The notes under the pieces: model-generated
What the model was told of the DNA's origin: nothing
Databases searched by the model: none
The model's input: only the letters and a program-made list of their open reading frames with translations
Made by a program: the position numbers and the translations under genes
Part shown: piece by piece, positions 49,101 through 61,250 of the stretch
How positions within the stretch are numbered: position 1 is the stretch's first letter
How the letters are laid out: each line of letters starts with the position of its first letter
Assembly: GCA_013350335.1 (NCBI GenBank)
Contig: CM023532.1
Coordinates: forward strand, 92,321,383 to 92,385,382
Origin: Chimonanthus salicifolius
Lineage: Eukaryota > Streptophyta > Magnoliopsida > Laurales > Calycanthaceae
Direction of reading: 5' to 3'
DNA length: 64,000 nucleotides

Positions 49101-51591
49101 GCTTAATCTCATAATTTACATAATGCACATAACCCATTTATTTATTTTCTTAACCTAACCCTAATTTTTCCCACTTAGGGTTTCCTCCATCTTCCACCCT
49201 CACATTTGAGGGGTTTAACATCCATGACACACATTTATGTAACCACCATTAAATTCGACAAAAATAAATTCCAATTCTTAGACCCTAAACATCCAAAATT
49301 TCTTGTTTAAGAAATACTCACAATCCGACGTCTCCTCCGATTTCCGCCTCTCCCGTCGGTCTCCTTAGCTTCCTCTCTCCTTCCTCTTGATCTTTGGTAG
49401 GTCAAGATTCTTGATCCATGGTGGCAAACCCCAACCTTACGATCGGCCAAGGTAGGGTTTGTGTGAGAGAGGGAGAGGGAAAAATCATGAGAGGAAAGAT
49501 GTTAGCCCTCACCTTAGAGTGATTTCCCTCCAATTTCTACTCCTTTCTTCTCTCCTTCTCTTCTTTTTTCCTTAGCTCTTTTTCTCTCCTTCACTTGGAT
49601 GTAGGGGACGACCATGGGAGAGTGGAAGAGGTGGAGTTTGTGAAAAGAAAATGAGAATGGGAGGACCAACAAAACTTATCTCATTTGGTGACTTAAAGAC
49701 TTTTACTTTACATTAATTGGTTTCACCAACCTTATGAGATATTTTTAAGATCTTTTCTTTGCTTTATGGTGGTGGTCATCTAAACCACCACCAAGCCCAA
49801 CGTATGTAAATTTTGAGGTGGGGTAGCTTGGTCTCCATTTGACCAATTTTAACCCCATTTGGCCACCAATTTAATAAATTAATTACTTAATTAATTTGAT
49901 AATTACCTTTGGTTAATTCATTTGTATTTAACCTAATTCCCATTATTCCACCCATGGTTGACCAAGTCAACCATGGTGGCCAGCCCCACCAATCATTGGC
50001 CCACACGCCACCTCACTTGATGAGGTGAGCGTGGGTCCCACTTGGCCACATTACCTTGGTTTACTTCCAAATAACTTAAATGATTAAATTTCATTCCATT
50101 CATTCTAAATGGATCCCCATTGGGCCCATGGCCCAATTACATTTCCATCTAGCCCATTTACCTTAGAGCACAACCATCTTGATCCATTGGGTCCCAAATG
50201 GGTATTTGACCCAATTTGACCATTCTTGACCCATTTAACCCTCATTAACCATTTAAATAAATTTAAATCCAAACATTAGTCTATTGGGCCATACTTGGGC
50301 CTTTGTCCAAATTTTGGCCCATTACCTTTTATCCCACCAATTTCCCAATTTTCATCATTAAATTAATTTATATCCACATTTTTATTAATTTAAAAATTCT
50401 GGGCCCTTACTAAGGATATGTTTCAAATGGTGATTTTATATGCTATGTTTATTTGATAAAATAGCATGTGTTTTAATTATGAGCTTTTAAATGCTATGAT
50501 TTTGTATAATTGCATAGCACGTGGTATTTGCATCTCATGCATGGCATGGGAGGGATGAAAAGTAATCGGGGATCCACACTACGTCGGGGCGTCCGTAAAA
50601 TACTCGTCGGGGGGAGACCTTGATGATGAGAATTCCATCAAGAGGATACTATGTATAATACCTTGATGATGAGAATCCCATCAAGAGGAATACTATGTAT
50701 GAAGACCTTGATGATGAGCATTCCACCAGGAGGATACTATATATCTGGAGATCCACACTCCGTCGGGGCGTCCGTAAAACACTCGTGGAAGGATACCTTG
50801 ATGATGAGAATCCCATCAAGAGGATACTATGATTTTGTGATGGGTGGGACTCATTGCATATGATAGCATGGTATGGCATTGAATCGGCATGATTATGACC
50901 TTTATTATCATGCAAGGTTTCTGGTTTTATCGGTATGATTGGATCTCTAGTATCATACACTGTTTTGGATACAATGTTTTGAAAGTATGGAATAATTTAT
51001 TATAACTGGTTTTGATATATATTATATCTGGATTGTTGGTACTAACCCATGTGTTAACCCTAATTGGAATACCTACTGGGTGCGTTGCACTAATGCCCTA
51101 CTTCTAGCCTAGTTGATGATATAGGAAACAAAGGGAACGATGAATGCGAAACGGGCCAGGCATAGGAGCTTGGATGCTTTTCATTCATATTTGTTTAAGA
51201 TGCTCATAGGCTTGTATTTTGAGTATCTAGAATTCAGATTGTAATAAGTTAGATGAATTTGCTATGGTTGGATATCTTATTGAATAATTGCGTTATGATA
51301 ATGATGATTAAAGACTTGACATACTTTGCTACCTGAATGGAATAGAACTGTGTTCTATTATGTTTCCGCATGTTATGATTTTTATTCTGAATGTTTATAA
51401 TGCTATGTGTGACCCATTTTCTTGGACTGGTCCATGCACACATAGGGTTGGCCAGTTAAGGGCCGGACTTTAGAAGTTCGGACTTAGCTCGTATCGTGAC
51501 GTCCAGCGCTCTATCATTCCACTCTATTAAAAAAAAAAAATAGACTCTGAATTTACGGGAAAAAGCTAGTGAAAAAGGGCAGGGCGTTACA
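43184..51591 (+). mobile_element. Solo LTR G (about 4.14 kb), inverted, split by solo LTR H
   Basis: It begins TGTAACACCTC and ends AGGGCGTTACA, the reverse of its neighbours, so its sense is the + strand. AAGGT flanks both sides (43179-43183 and 51592-51596). Read in sense it shows: W-box-poor U3; the GTAAGT donor-like site (43906-43911) after a conserved leader; full or partial hairpins from 43989 to 45910; the conserved block (45985-46080); then after H the 'ACACTCCGTCGGGGCG' modules (50570-50790), the CTACTGGGTGCG motif and the terminal core. Confidence 0.92.
46145..50411 (-). mobile_element. Solo LTR H (4267 bp)
   Basis: It begins TGTAACGCCCGCCCC. It ends CCTTACT, the expected terminal A being T. 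AAGGA flanks both sides (46140-46144 and 50412-50416). It is the closest long relative of the short element 1 LTR at both ends. Between CCACCCAT at about 46781 and CCACCCAT at about 49948 it holds the ~3.17 kb middle that element 1 lacks: conserved block (47370-47470), hairpins (48246-49066), donor-like GTGAGT (minus, 49322). No coding sequence. Confidence 0.92.
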
Positions 51592-54396
51592 AAGGTATCC
51601 CCCACAATTGTATTACGGATGCCCCGACGGAGTGTGGATCTCCGGTAACATTTCATACATAGTATCCTCTTGATGGAAAGCTCCTCATCAAGGTACCCCC
51701 ACATAGGTCTTTCGGATGCCCCGACGGAGTGTGGCCCCTCCGGTTTCTTCTTGATGGGATTCTCACCATCAAGGTACCCCACATAGGTTTTTCGGACGCC
51801 CCGACGGAGTGTGGCCCCTCCGGTTACATATCCTTCACCCCATGCCACGCATGAGATGCCAATGAAATACATGCTATTTTATCATATAAACATAGCATTA
51901 AAATCACATTTTTAAACATATCCAACACATGCTATTTTATCATATAAACATAGTATTAAAATCACATTTTGAAACCTATCCTTTGCAATATAAATTCATC
52001 AAAGTAAGATAAAAACAATGTACATCAACCCATGGTTTCAAAGAGGTGAAATCCTACCAAAGACCGCTAACGTGTCCTTGCGTCTTTCGTCCGGTAACTG
52101 CTCACGATCGTACACACCTTGTGAGATCCCGTTACCTTATAATATAACAATCAATTAAAACCAAGTCCCACTTGATTTACAATAATGTTTAAGTCCATAA
52201 ATACAATCCTCATGGGGTTCGGCCATACACCATGGCCGAACCCATGGTTTATCATTTTCAGCCGATATTACCAAATTGCCATTGGTCTAATTTTTAATTA
52301 ATATTTCATTCATTTAATCCAACATATGTTATCCTAGGTCCGCCAAACATTCCCCATGGGGTTCGGCCACACACCATGGCCGAACCCATGATCTTTCATT
52401 TTTTTGACCATATTTACAACAATGCCATTCATGGCTAACATAACCCATAATCCAATATTTTCCTCCACTAACAAATACCTAAGTCCATGTCTTGATCCAC
52501 AAATCCATCTCATGGGGTTCGGCCATACATTATGGCCGAACCCATGATCTTTCATCTCCCTAATTTTAGGTCCACAATATAGGTCCATAATTTTTGACAT
52601 TCATACATGGATCCACCAATGATCCACAATCATAGAACCATTTAATCATTCCTACATTTACTCATAATCCAATCACTAATCTTAAATTCATAAAATCCAT
52701 TCAAATAGATTCATGGGGTTCGGCCACACACCATGGCCAAACCCTATGATATCTTAATTCTATTTAAATGACTTATAATCTTAGGTCCATAGATTTAAAA
52801 ATTATATACATGGATCCATAACCGATTCCTTCACTTTCTAATTATAGCAACTTCCATATTTGAATCCATAATCCAAGGTTCTTTCCTTTTTGATCCAAAA
52901 ATCCATATTTAGAAACTTTCTAATTTAATCTCCACCTTCCATTTTAATCAATTAACATACATTAAAAATAACAATACATCTCCATGGGGTTCGGCCATAC
53001 ACCATGGCCGAACCCTATGGTTCTTTAATTTCCTCTTGAACATTATTTAACTATGATCTAAATATATAAACATGATTCGATAATTACTTATGGTGTTCGG
53101 CCATACCTCATGGCTGAACCCATGGTCTAAAGATCTTCACAAAATCATCCATTAAAACCTTTCTAAAATTAAAACCACAACTCTATGATTTTGATCCTCC
53201 AAAATTCCATTAAAATTACCACAGTCCTTCCATGGTTTTCAACCCATCAAAATACACAATATCTTTCCATTAAATTATACTCAAATCATCTCTCAATCTT
53301 CTTCCATGGGGTTCGACCATACACCACGGCCGAACCCTATGGTTCTTTTCTTTTAAACAAAAATTATAAAATCACTTACCAGTTCCGCGACTCCTCCGGT
53401 TTTCCCTCGGTTGTTCTTGCTCTTCCTTCTTGATCTTTCCCTCTTGCTGGATGCCCTCTCCTTCTTTTGTTATTACCGAGAATGAGAATTGAGAGAGAGA
53501 ATTCGGCTATGGTGTGTGTGTGTTGCCGTGTGCCCTTGCCTCTGTCTTTTTAATAAACTCCACATGGTCCTATCTTAGAAGATAGCAATTGCCGTGCATA
53601 TTGATTCCCACTTTGTTTTGCTGCTACCTCTCTTTGAATATCAATGCCGTGCGCCCCTCTCCCTTGTCTTATAAAGTTCCAATTGGTCCTAATATAGAAG
53701 GTGCCATGCGCCCTTTCTTCCTTTCTTTTATTAAACCTCCCCTTGGTCCCAACTTAGAAGGCGCTAAGATAAATAATTCCCCTTTCTTATTTCTTTTGTG
53801 TGTATTGTGCGCCCTTGATGCCCTTCTCTTCCTTTGAATAATGATTGCCGTGCACCCCCTTTGTTTGTGGTTGCCTCCCTTTTGTAATACTCCCAATCAG
53901 TCCAATATTAGAAGATGCCAAGATCCCTTCAAATTAGTAATTACCTCTTGCCGTTTTTAATCAAGAAAATACCCCTCTTAAAGAGATCTCTTGCCCATAA
54001 ACATGGATATGGCTATCTTCATACATGGCAAAGCAATTTCTTTATTTGGATTAGACATCTTCTTTATTTAATAATTCCCTAATATCACTCTTAATCAAGG
54101 GAAAGGATCCTTTTAAAAATACTCCAACATATTATGCGCATATCACATGGATATGCATATCTCCCACACATCATGCGCATATCTCATATGGCTAAGACAT
54201 CTTATTTATTTAGCAATCCCCTTTTTAATTCAACCCCATTTAAATTTTTATTGAAACCATTTCCAAATCCGTTGGGTCTTAATTGGGCATTGACCCTAAC
54301 ACTTTACCCATCTAATATCATATCTAATAATTTACAATTTAAATGGGTAATTTCATATATTTAATTAACTTGAAAAATCGGGGTGTTACAATACAA

Positions 54397-54406
54397 CCCT
54401 CTTTTT
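54397..54406 (-). other. Polypurine tract of element 4
   Basis: On the minus strand AAAAAGAGGG lies just upstream of the 3' LTR, similar to the tract in elements 1 and 2. Confidence 0.7.
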
Positions 54407-54450
54407 AAAATTTTCGTCTCGAAAATCAAGTGAAGTAGGGTTTCAAACAT

Positions 54451-55870
54451 TTACATAAATAGCTCAGGATGAGCTGTTCTCATTTCCGTCTCGAGTTCCC
54501 ATGTGGCTTCCTCAATGCCATGTCGATCCCATACCACCTTGACAAACTTGATCGCTCGGTTCCATAATACCCTTTGTTCTATGTCCACCACTCTGACAGG
54601 CTTTTCGACGTATGTCTCGTCGCTGTGGATTTCTATGTCTTGTATATTTAGTACATGAGAAGGATCAGGATTATACTTCCTCAACATCGATATATGGGAC
54701 ACATCGTGCAAAGATGCCAACTGTGATGGGAGTGCCAATTGGTAAGCCACGTCCCCCATCCTTCCTATGATTGAAAACGGTCCCACATATCTTGGAGACA
54801 ATTTCTCTTTCTTTCCAAATCTCATGTGTCCCTTTCGTGGCGAGACTTTGAAGAATACCATGTCTCCCACTTCAAATTCAAGGAATCTCCTCCTTTTGTC
54901 AGCATAATTCTTCTGTCGACTCTGCGCAGTCAATAGGTGTTGTCGTATCAACTGTATCTGCTGCTGTAGTCTCTGCAACCAACTCAGGTCCAATAAGTGC
55001 AGGCTCACCGGCCTCTGTCCAACACACAGGTGATCTACATGGTCTACCATATAATGCCTCAAATGGAGCCATCTAGAGGCTTGCCTGGTAACTGTTGTTG
55101 TATGAGAATTCTACCAACGGCAAGTGCTCCTCCCATCCACCCTTGAAATCTAGCATACATGCTCTCAGCATATCCTCCAATGTTTGTATTGTCCTCTCAG
55201 ACTGCCCATCAGTCTATGGATGGAATGCTATACTAGTCAATAAGTCTGTTCCCATGGCCTCCTATATGCTTCTGCCATACTCTGCCGGTGAATCAACCAT
55301 CTCTGTCGGACACAATAGTCTGAGGAATACCATGCAATCTGATGATATCCTTAATATACCGCTGACCCAAAGTCTCAGATGAGTCTGTCATCTTGATGGG
55401 AATAAAATGTGCAGACTTGGTCAGTCGGTCTACCACGACCCATATCGCATCGTTGCCCTTTGAAGACCTTGGCAACCCTGTTACAAAATCCATGGAGATG
55501 TGCTCCCATTTCCATTCCAGCACTGGTAAGGGTTTGAGTAACCCTGTGGCTTCTGATGTTCCGTCTTAACCTACTGACACGTTAAGCAATGAGCCACAAA
55601 TTCTGCCACATCTCTTTTGAGTCCGTGCCACCAATAATGTCTCTTCAGGTCGTGATACATCTTGGTGCTGCCCGGTTGAATAGAGAGTTTGGTCTAATGT
55701 GCCTCAATCAGTAACTCTTTTCTGCAGCTCTTAGGTACATAAATCCTTCCTCGGAATACAAGACCTTGTCCTGGTCGTAACTCTTATTCCGGTATGACTT
55801 CACCAATAGACATCTTGACCCATATCTCCTCCACTTCTGGGTCTGTCCATTGTTCCTGTTCAATCTTGTC
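54451..55870 (-). pseudogene. Integrase-chromodomain fragment of pol, element 4
   Basis: It is colinear with residues from about 1030 to the end of the element 1 polyprotein. The integrase zinc-finger region (55560-55760), catalytic core ([10 protein letters not shown] and VSDRDG near 55300-55500), C-terminal part and chromodomain-like end (54451-54620, EKPVRVVD...TWELETEM) are readable, but frameshifts and stops break it (for example between 55062 and 55293 and between 55523 and 55708). Homology to pol stops abruptly near 55870; gag, protease, RT and RNase H are missing. It cannot encode a working integrase as it stands. Confidence 0.88.
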
Positions 55871-57363
55871 AAGTACCACTTAATTACATCAAAATCACTC
55901 ATATCAACCTATGAGTTTCATTCTCGTAAAATTTACTCTGTCTCATGTTATCTCTTTTTCTCGTGAACCCATTTGCGATCTTATGTAGATCCATGTATTC
56001 TATTTCACTTTACCTGCTGCTAAAATATTTTCCCTACATACTTGCTCATACGTTCATTCGTCTACTCTCGGTGCGAGGTAGCCTGCCAATAGGAGCCTAT
56101 GCTCAAGTATTTTTGATGATTCCATTTTAACTAGGTTTCTAGCTTCACTCTCCTGGAACTCCATCGGCTAACTACAGAGTCAGGTGATCAGTCTCACTCG
56201 GCAGTCACCCATAGCTTCCTATTCGAGTTTCACTAGACTTTTCCCTTAAGTGCATCTCCAAATGTAAGCATATCTTCATTTGTACATAAGTCACTATGTG
56301 ACTAACACCTTCTGTTCAAAACTTCTATGATACCGAGTATTTCTCAACACTAACTTCCCTGTGATACAAGTCGTAATACGACTAACACCTTTTCCTTATA
56401 ATATGGGATATAAATCGAAACATGTCCCAATCATTAAATCAAGATGTCATCTATGAGACCAACATGTCCATCATACTACCAACATGTCTACCATGGTACC
56501 GATACCTGACATTAATCCAAACCACCATGGGAATCATCATCCATGGTTATACACATCCATCCCTGGTACCATTCTATCAGTGAGTATCATCTACCCATGG
56601 TTAATAACCATCCATGAATATAACCCCCTTCTGGGTATAATCCATTCATGGGCATAATTAATCCATGGCACATCCTCTACCATGAGATATTCTATCCATA
56701 GAAACAACACTCGAATGAGTCACTACCTGACTGTGGCAACCAAATCAAATCACAATATGCCTCGACCCTTAGCAAGACTTAGGGCCCATGACTTACTAAG
56801 CAGAAGACCCACGTCCAACGTGATCCAGTCTACCCCGCCCTACATCCCTTCACCCCAAGGGTGATTTAGTCTAGCTCTAAGGCGGTCGGACCGCGTCTAA
56901 CGAAACTAGCACCACCCCCACGGGGTAAAATAGTACCTAGCTCTGCTCATCCACGCACATCAAGTGTGAATAATAGCCGTGAGAGTGCCCTCCAGTGTGG
57001 AGCATACGAGGGACCCACTCCTTAACGGTAACCCTACGGGACTAAGTCTCCGTATTTCATATCAAGGTTCCCACAGTCTCATCGCTACTCTCAGCCATAC
57101 TCATGGAATCTATATACTTATCTCATCAATATCACGTGAGGGACGTACCCATACCACGTCTCAATATAATCAAGTGACCTCGTCACCCACATTCTCAATG
57201 TCCAAGTCGTCATAAATTCCTAAGTTTGCATACTTTATTGAAAATATTCAAACTTTCATCACAATTCAAAGGTTGGTAGGGTTAGAACAAACCCTTCAAA
57301 ACGTACCCACAACCCCTACAAAATCTTTCCCTTTTCCCCGACATTCTCTTACCACTCCTTAGC
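55871..57363. other. Unrelated insert in element 4, no gene seen
   Basis: About 1.5 kb of non-coding sequence replaces the gag-RNase H part of the element. It has no long ORF, a run of CCATGG-type words (56460-56660) and a GC-richer patch (56760-56990). The origin is not recognised; it may be captured genomic DNA or the body of a non-autonomous family. Confidence 0.5.
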
Positions 57364-57891
57364 CTAACCTTCCGTAGAAGACCCTGCATCATCATAAAAA
57401 TCGAAGAAGTTGTCAGGGCATGTCGTTGACGTGTGCCCCAACACTCCACAAGTCCGACAGGGTATTATTCCTGTTCCCCCAATGTAAGGACAGTTAGTCC
57501 ACTCCTTCCCGTGCCCGTGAAGTCCACAAACAGAGCAAATAACCTCAATAGGGTGGGGGCAATAGGTATAGTTGTGCCCCTCCCAATTACATAATTCGCA
57601 CATATAATCTGTCAACTCATCCGAAGTCGGAGTAGCAGGAGTATACTCGGGCGAGCATATCTCCCCTACGGATTCTTCTAAGTTTGGGACATCTTCCTCG
57701 TCCTCTTCGGGTACAAAGGCTGGATCAACCCCAACATTGTACTCAGGCGATTCTACTTCCATGCCCTGACTGTTTACCCCTTCATTGATGAAGTTTGGCA
57801 CACTGGAATCGTCGGAAGAAGAAACCAGATCTATCGGACAGCTAGATGTCCCTCTGTCCCACAACTCTGTATACTCTGTGTTGCCCGACAT
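57364..57891 (-). CDS. Small acidic protein with three CCHC zinc knuckles, inside element 4
   Basis: This open frame of 175 codons runs from the ATG at 57891, which I prefer to one 14 codons upstream because the extra leader is Cys-rich and unlike the rest. The first ~90 residues are acidic and Ser-rich. The C-terminal half has three Cys/His arrays: C-x2-C-x4-H-x4-C (CELCNWEGHNYTYC), C-x2-C-x4-H-x6-C, and C-x2-C-x4-H-x4-C (CRTCGVLGHTSTTC). Such knuckles bind single-stranded nucleic acid, as in Gag nucleocapsid proteins or cellular CNBP-like proteins. It occupies the gag position just after the leader but has no Gag domain and is not similar to the Gag of elements 1 and 2. It stays open although pol beside it is broken. 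It may be a replacement nucleocapsid-like protein or a captured gene fragment; the function is unknown. Confidence 0.55.
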   Translation of the reverse strand: MSGNTEYTELWDRGTSSCPIDLVSSSDDSSVPNFINEGVNSQGMEVESPEYNVGVDPAFVPEEDEEDVPNLEESVGEICSPEYTPATPTSDELTDYMCELCNWEGHNYTYCPHPIEVICSVCGLHGHGKEWTNCPYIGGTGIIPCRTCGVLGHTSTTCPDNFFDFYDDAGSSTEG

Positions 57892-57944
57892 ATCTATATC
57901 ACAACAACAGAAACCTATCAATGACAACCGCAATTCAAATCAAA

Positions 57945-58145
57945 CCAGTCTTTGTTTTGGGGAAATTCCCTATGTATCACATACTGTCTCTTGTTTGGGG
58001 AAATTGCCAAATAGACAACTTGTGTTTCTTGTCCTTGGGGAAATTGCTAAATAAACAACTTGTGCTTCTTGTCCTTGGGGAAATTGCCAAATAAACAACT
58101 TGTGTTTCTTGTCCTTGGGGAAATTGCCAAATCAGTACACTTTGA
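57945..58145 (-). repeat. Tandem repeats in the leader of element 4
   Basis: A ~39 bp unit containing GGGGAAATTGCYAAATA and CAACTTGTG occurs about three to four times (57955-58135). A single copy of the core (GGGGAA(G/A)ATTGCCAAATA) is in the leaders of element 1 (6430) and element 2 (25230), so the unit was amplified in element 4. Confidence 0.8.
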
Positions 58146-58299
58146 TTTTTTTTCTTTGTTTTCGGGGAATATATCCTATTTTGCTATGTTGGATAAATCC
58201 AATTATTTTGACTCTACTTCCTTTACTATCATCCATTGAGTCTAACGAAGTAAATTAATACACGAGGGCCGGATTAATTTACTCCGAAAGATTCAATCT

Positions 58300-58322
58300 T
58301 TCTGATTCGCTCTCATACAAAC
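58300..58322 (-). other. Eroded primer binding site of element 4
   Basis: The position next to the 5' LTR that reads TGGTATCAGAGC in elements 1 and 2 reads TTGTATGAGAGC here: two substitutions, consistent with age. Confidence 0.65.
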
Positions 58323-59218
58323 TGTAACGCCCCGCCCTTTTTCACTCGCTTTCTCTTTCGAAAATTAGAGTATTTTTTTTTATAAACAAAGAGTGATAGA
58401 GAGCGGGACGTCACGACGCGAGCTAAGTCCGAACTTCTAAAGTCCGACCCTTAACTGGCCAACCCTATGTGTGCATGGACTAAGTCCATGAAAACAGTTC
58501 ACACATAACAATATCAACATGCGGAATTAAAAACCATAACATACGGAATTATAATAGAACCCAGTTCTATCCCATTTCAGATAGCAAAGTACGTCAAGAC
58601 TTTATCCATAATTAAAATATCATAATTATCTAAATGAACATCCAACCATCTAAGTTATTACATGTCCGGAGTCTAGTTACTCAAATACATGACATAAGTA
58701 ACTTTATTCAAAATATAAACTAAATCATCCAAGCTCCTATGCCTACCCTCCTTGCGTTCATCGTTCCCCTGATTTCCTGTGTCATCCACTAGGGTAGAAG
58801 TAGGGCGTTAGAACAACTCGCCCAGTAGGTATTCCAATTAGGCTAACACATGGGTTAGTACCAAAAATCCAGATATAATATGTATCAAATCCAGTTATAA
58901 AAAATCATACCATACTTATAAAGCATTGTATCCAAAACAGTGTATGATAATAGAGATCCAATCATACAGATAAAAACCAGAAACCTTGTATGATAATAAA
59001 GATCATAATCATGCCGATTCAATGCCATGCCATGCTATCATATGCAATGAGTCCCACCCATCACAAACACATAGTAACCTCTTAATGGAAAGCTCTTCAT
59101 CAAGGTATACCCCACGATTGTATTACGGACGCCCCGACGGAGTGTGGATCTCCGGTTACATTTCATACATAGTATCCTCTTGATGGAAAGCTCCTCATCA
59201 AGGTACCCCGACATAGGT

Positions 59219-60807
59219 TGTAACACCCCGCCCTTTTCACTCTAATAATCAGTGTTTATTTTTTTTTTTAAATATAATAATCATGTGATCGGGGCGGAGT
59301 GTCACGACGCGAGTTAAGTTCGGACTTCTAAAGTCCGACCCTTAACTGTCCAAGCCCATGTGCGTATGGATTAAGTCCACAAACTGATCCGCACATGGTA
59401 CAAATACAACTTGCGGAATTATACTTAGTCTTAGTCTAACTGAGGTGATAATAGATCCTAAGACTAATCCATTTTAAAACTTAAGATAGCAAAGCACATA
59501 GTTTATTCTTCAAAATTACTAATCAACCTTAATACTAAGTCCATAATTGATGTGATTTCCATCTTCTTGAAAGCCAAACCAAAAAACCAAATACTTACAT
59601 GGGGTTCTATGGCTAAGATAGGACATGGAAGTTTAAGTGGATTTTTGGGACTTAGACTAAGTTAGAATCACATGAATGAATGCTTAACTTGCTGTTATGT
59701 AAATGAGGTTTTGGGATTTTTAGAACGGTGTACAAGCCGTGATCGGAAGACGGTTCAAAGGAAGGGTCAAACAAAGTAAACAAGTGTAGGTTTCCTACCT
59801 TTATTGTAACCACTATTCCATATGTTGTTTTATGTTGATTTCAATAACTTGTATGTTTGTAAAGCTATGTTTCTAAATGACATGTTTGCATAGACATCTC
59901 ATGCATGGCATGGGATGATGGTGTTGTAACAGGAGGCCACACTCCGTCGGGGCGTCCGAAAGACCATTGTGGGGTACCCTGATGATGAGAATCCTATCAA
60001 GAGGAATCCGGAGGCCACACTCCGTCGGGGCGTCCGAAAGACCACTGTGGGTTACCTTGACGATGAGAATCCCGTCAAGTAATGGCTATGTTGAATGGTG
60101 ATGGGTGGGACTCATTACATGTTCATTTCATACATAGCATGTTTTTATGGAATTTTGTCACACATGTGTTATTATTATATTATTTGCATGTTTTTGACTA
60201 ACCATGTGGTAGCCCTATTTGGAAACACTACTGGGCGCATTGATCTAACGCCCTATCTATATCCTTAGTGGATGACGCAGGGAAAGGGAAGAACGTGGAT
60301 CGAGATGAAAACCAAGCATAGGAGCTTGGGCATTTTGAATGGATTTGAATGGACATGAATGGACTAATTATGGATTTGTTATTTGAATTTGGACAATGTA
60401 ATTTGATAATTAGTTATGTTGGCTTGTAATAAGTAGTTAAGATAGATGCTATGGTTTGTTTTAAGTTGGATGGTTTGATTGAACGATTAGTTAAGATTGA
60501 TTAGTAATTTTGGAGAATAAGTTATGTACTTTGCTATCTAAGAATGGAAAATTGGAATAGTCATAGTTTCTATTATAACCTCAGTTGGATTAAGACTAAG
60601 TTAATTCCGCAAGTTATATATGTACCATGTGCGGATCAGTTTTATGGACTTCGTTCATATGCACATGGGCTTGGCCAGTTAAGGGTCGGATTTAGAGATC
60701 CGAACTTAACTCGCGTCGTGACACTCCGCCCCGATCACATGATTATTATATATAAAAACAAAAAAATTAAACTCTGAAAATTAGAGTGAAAAGGGCGGGG
60801 TGTTACA
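59219..60807. mobile_element. Fold-back insertion made of two LTR B-type ends in opposite orientation
   Basis: It begins TGTAACACCCCGCCC and ends GGGCGGGGTGTTACA: both termini are the same LTR end. TAGGT flanks both sides (59214-59218 and 60808-60812). The left arm (59219 to about 59570) and the reverse complement of the right arm (about 60455-60807) are similar for about 330-350 bp. The right arm continues inward through the LTR to about 59580, including the GTAGG block and CCCCGACGGAG modules, but neither arm reaches the other LTR end. No coding sequence. Confidence 0.88.
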
Positions 60808-60973
60808 TAGGTCTTCCGGACGCCCCGACGGAGTGTGGCCCCTCCGGTTTCTTCTTGATAGGATTCTCACCATCAAGGTACCCCACATAGGTTTTTCGGA
60901 CGCCCCGACGGAGTGTGGCCCCTCCGGTTACATATCCTTCACCCCATGCCATGCATGAGATGCCAATGAAATA

Positions 60974-61250
60974 CATGCTATTTTATCATATAAACATAGC
61001 ATTAAAATCACATTTTGAAACATATCCAGCACATGCTATTTTATCATATAAACATAGCATTAAAATCACATTTTGAAACATATCCAGCACATGCTATTTT
61101 ATCACATAAACATAGCATTAAAATCACATTTTGAAACATATCCAGCACATGCTATTTTATCATATAAACATAGCATTAAAATCACATTTTGAAACATATC
61201 CAGCACATGCTATTTTATCATATAAACATAGCATTAAAATCACATTTTGA
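60974..61250. repeat. Five tandem copies of a 58 bp unit
   Basis: The unit starts CATGCTATTTTATCATATAA and contains TGCTAT...ATAGCA as inverted ends. There are nearly identical copies here, and two in the 3' LTR of the same element (51880-51990) and in LTR6 (10605-10710). Confidence 0.92.

Larger units (their letters stand above)
42404..54390 (-). repeat. Element 4 3' LTR, interrupted by solo LTR G
   Basis: The segments are 42404-43183 and 51592-54390. It begins TGTAACGCCCCGCCC and ends GGGGTGTTACA. The right segment holds CCCCGACGGAG modules (51615-51835), two copies of the 58 bp TGCTAT...ATAGCA unit (51880-51990), the conserved block (52030-52130), seven GGTTCGGCCA hairpins (about 52210, 52358, 52512, 52711, 52983, 53092, 53306) and a GTAAGT donor-like site (minus, 53379). 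The sequence from 53390 to 54390 is non-coding. Confidence 0.88.

Noticed and set aside
53589..53896. Opposed ORFs in the outer part of the element 4 3' LTR
   Set aside because: They come from imperfect repeats of a GCCGTGCGCCC-type word in U3; no domain and no start context.
56760..56990. Possible rRNA or organelle fragment, from its higher GC
   Set aside because: I recognise no rRNA, tRNA or plastid gene motif in it.
59219..60807. DNA transposon with terminal inverted repeats (MITE)
   Set aside because: The ends and arms are LTR sequence with the LTR core, so it is retrotransposon-derived; the 5 bp duplication matches the other LTR insertions.
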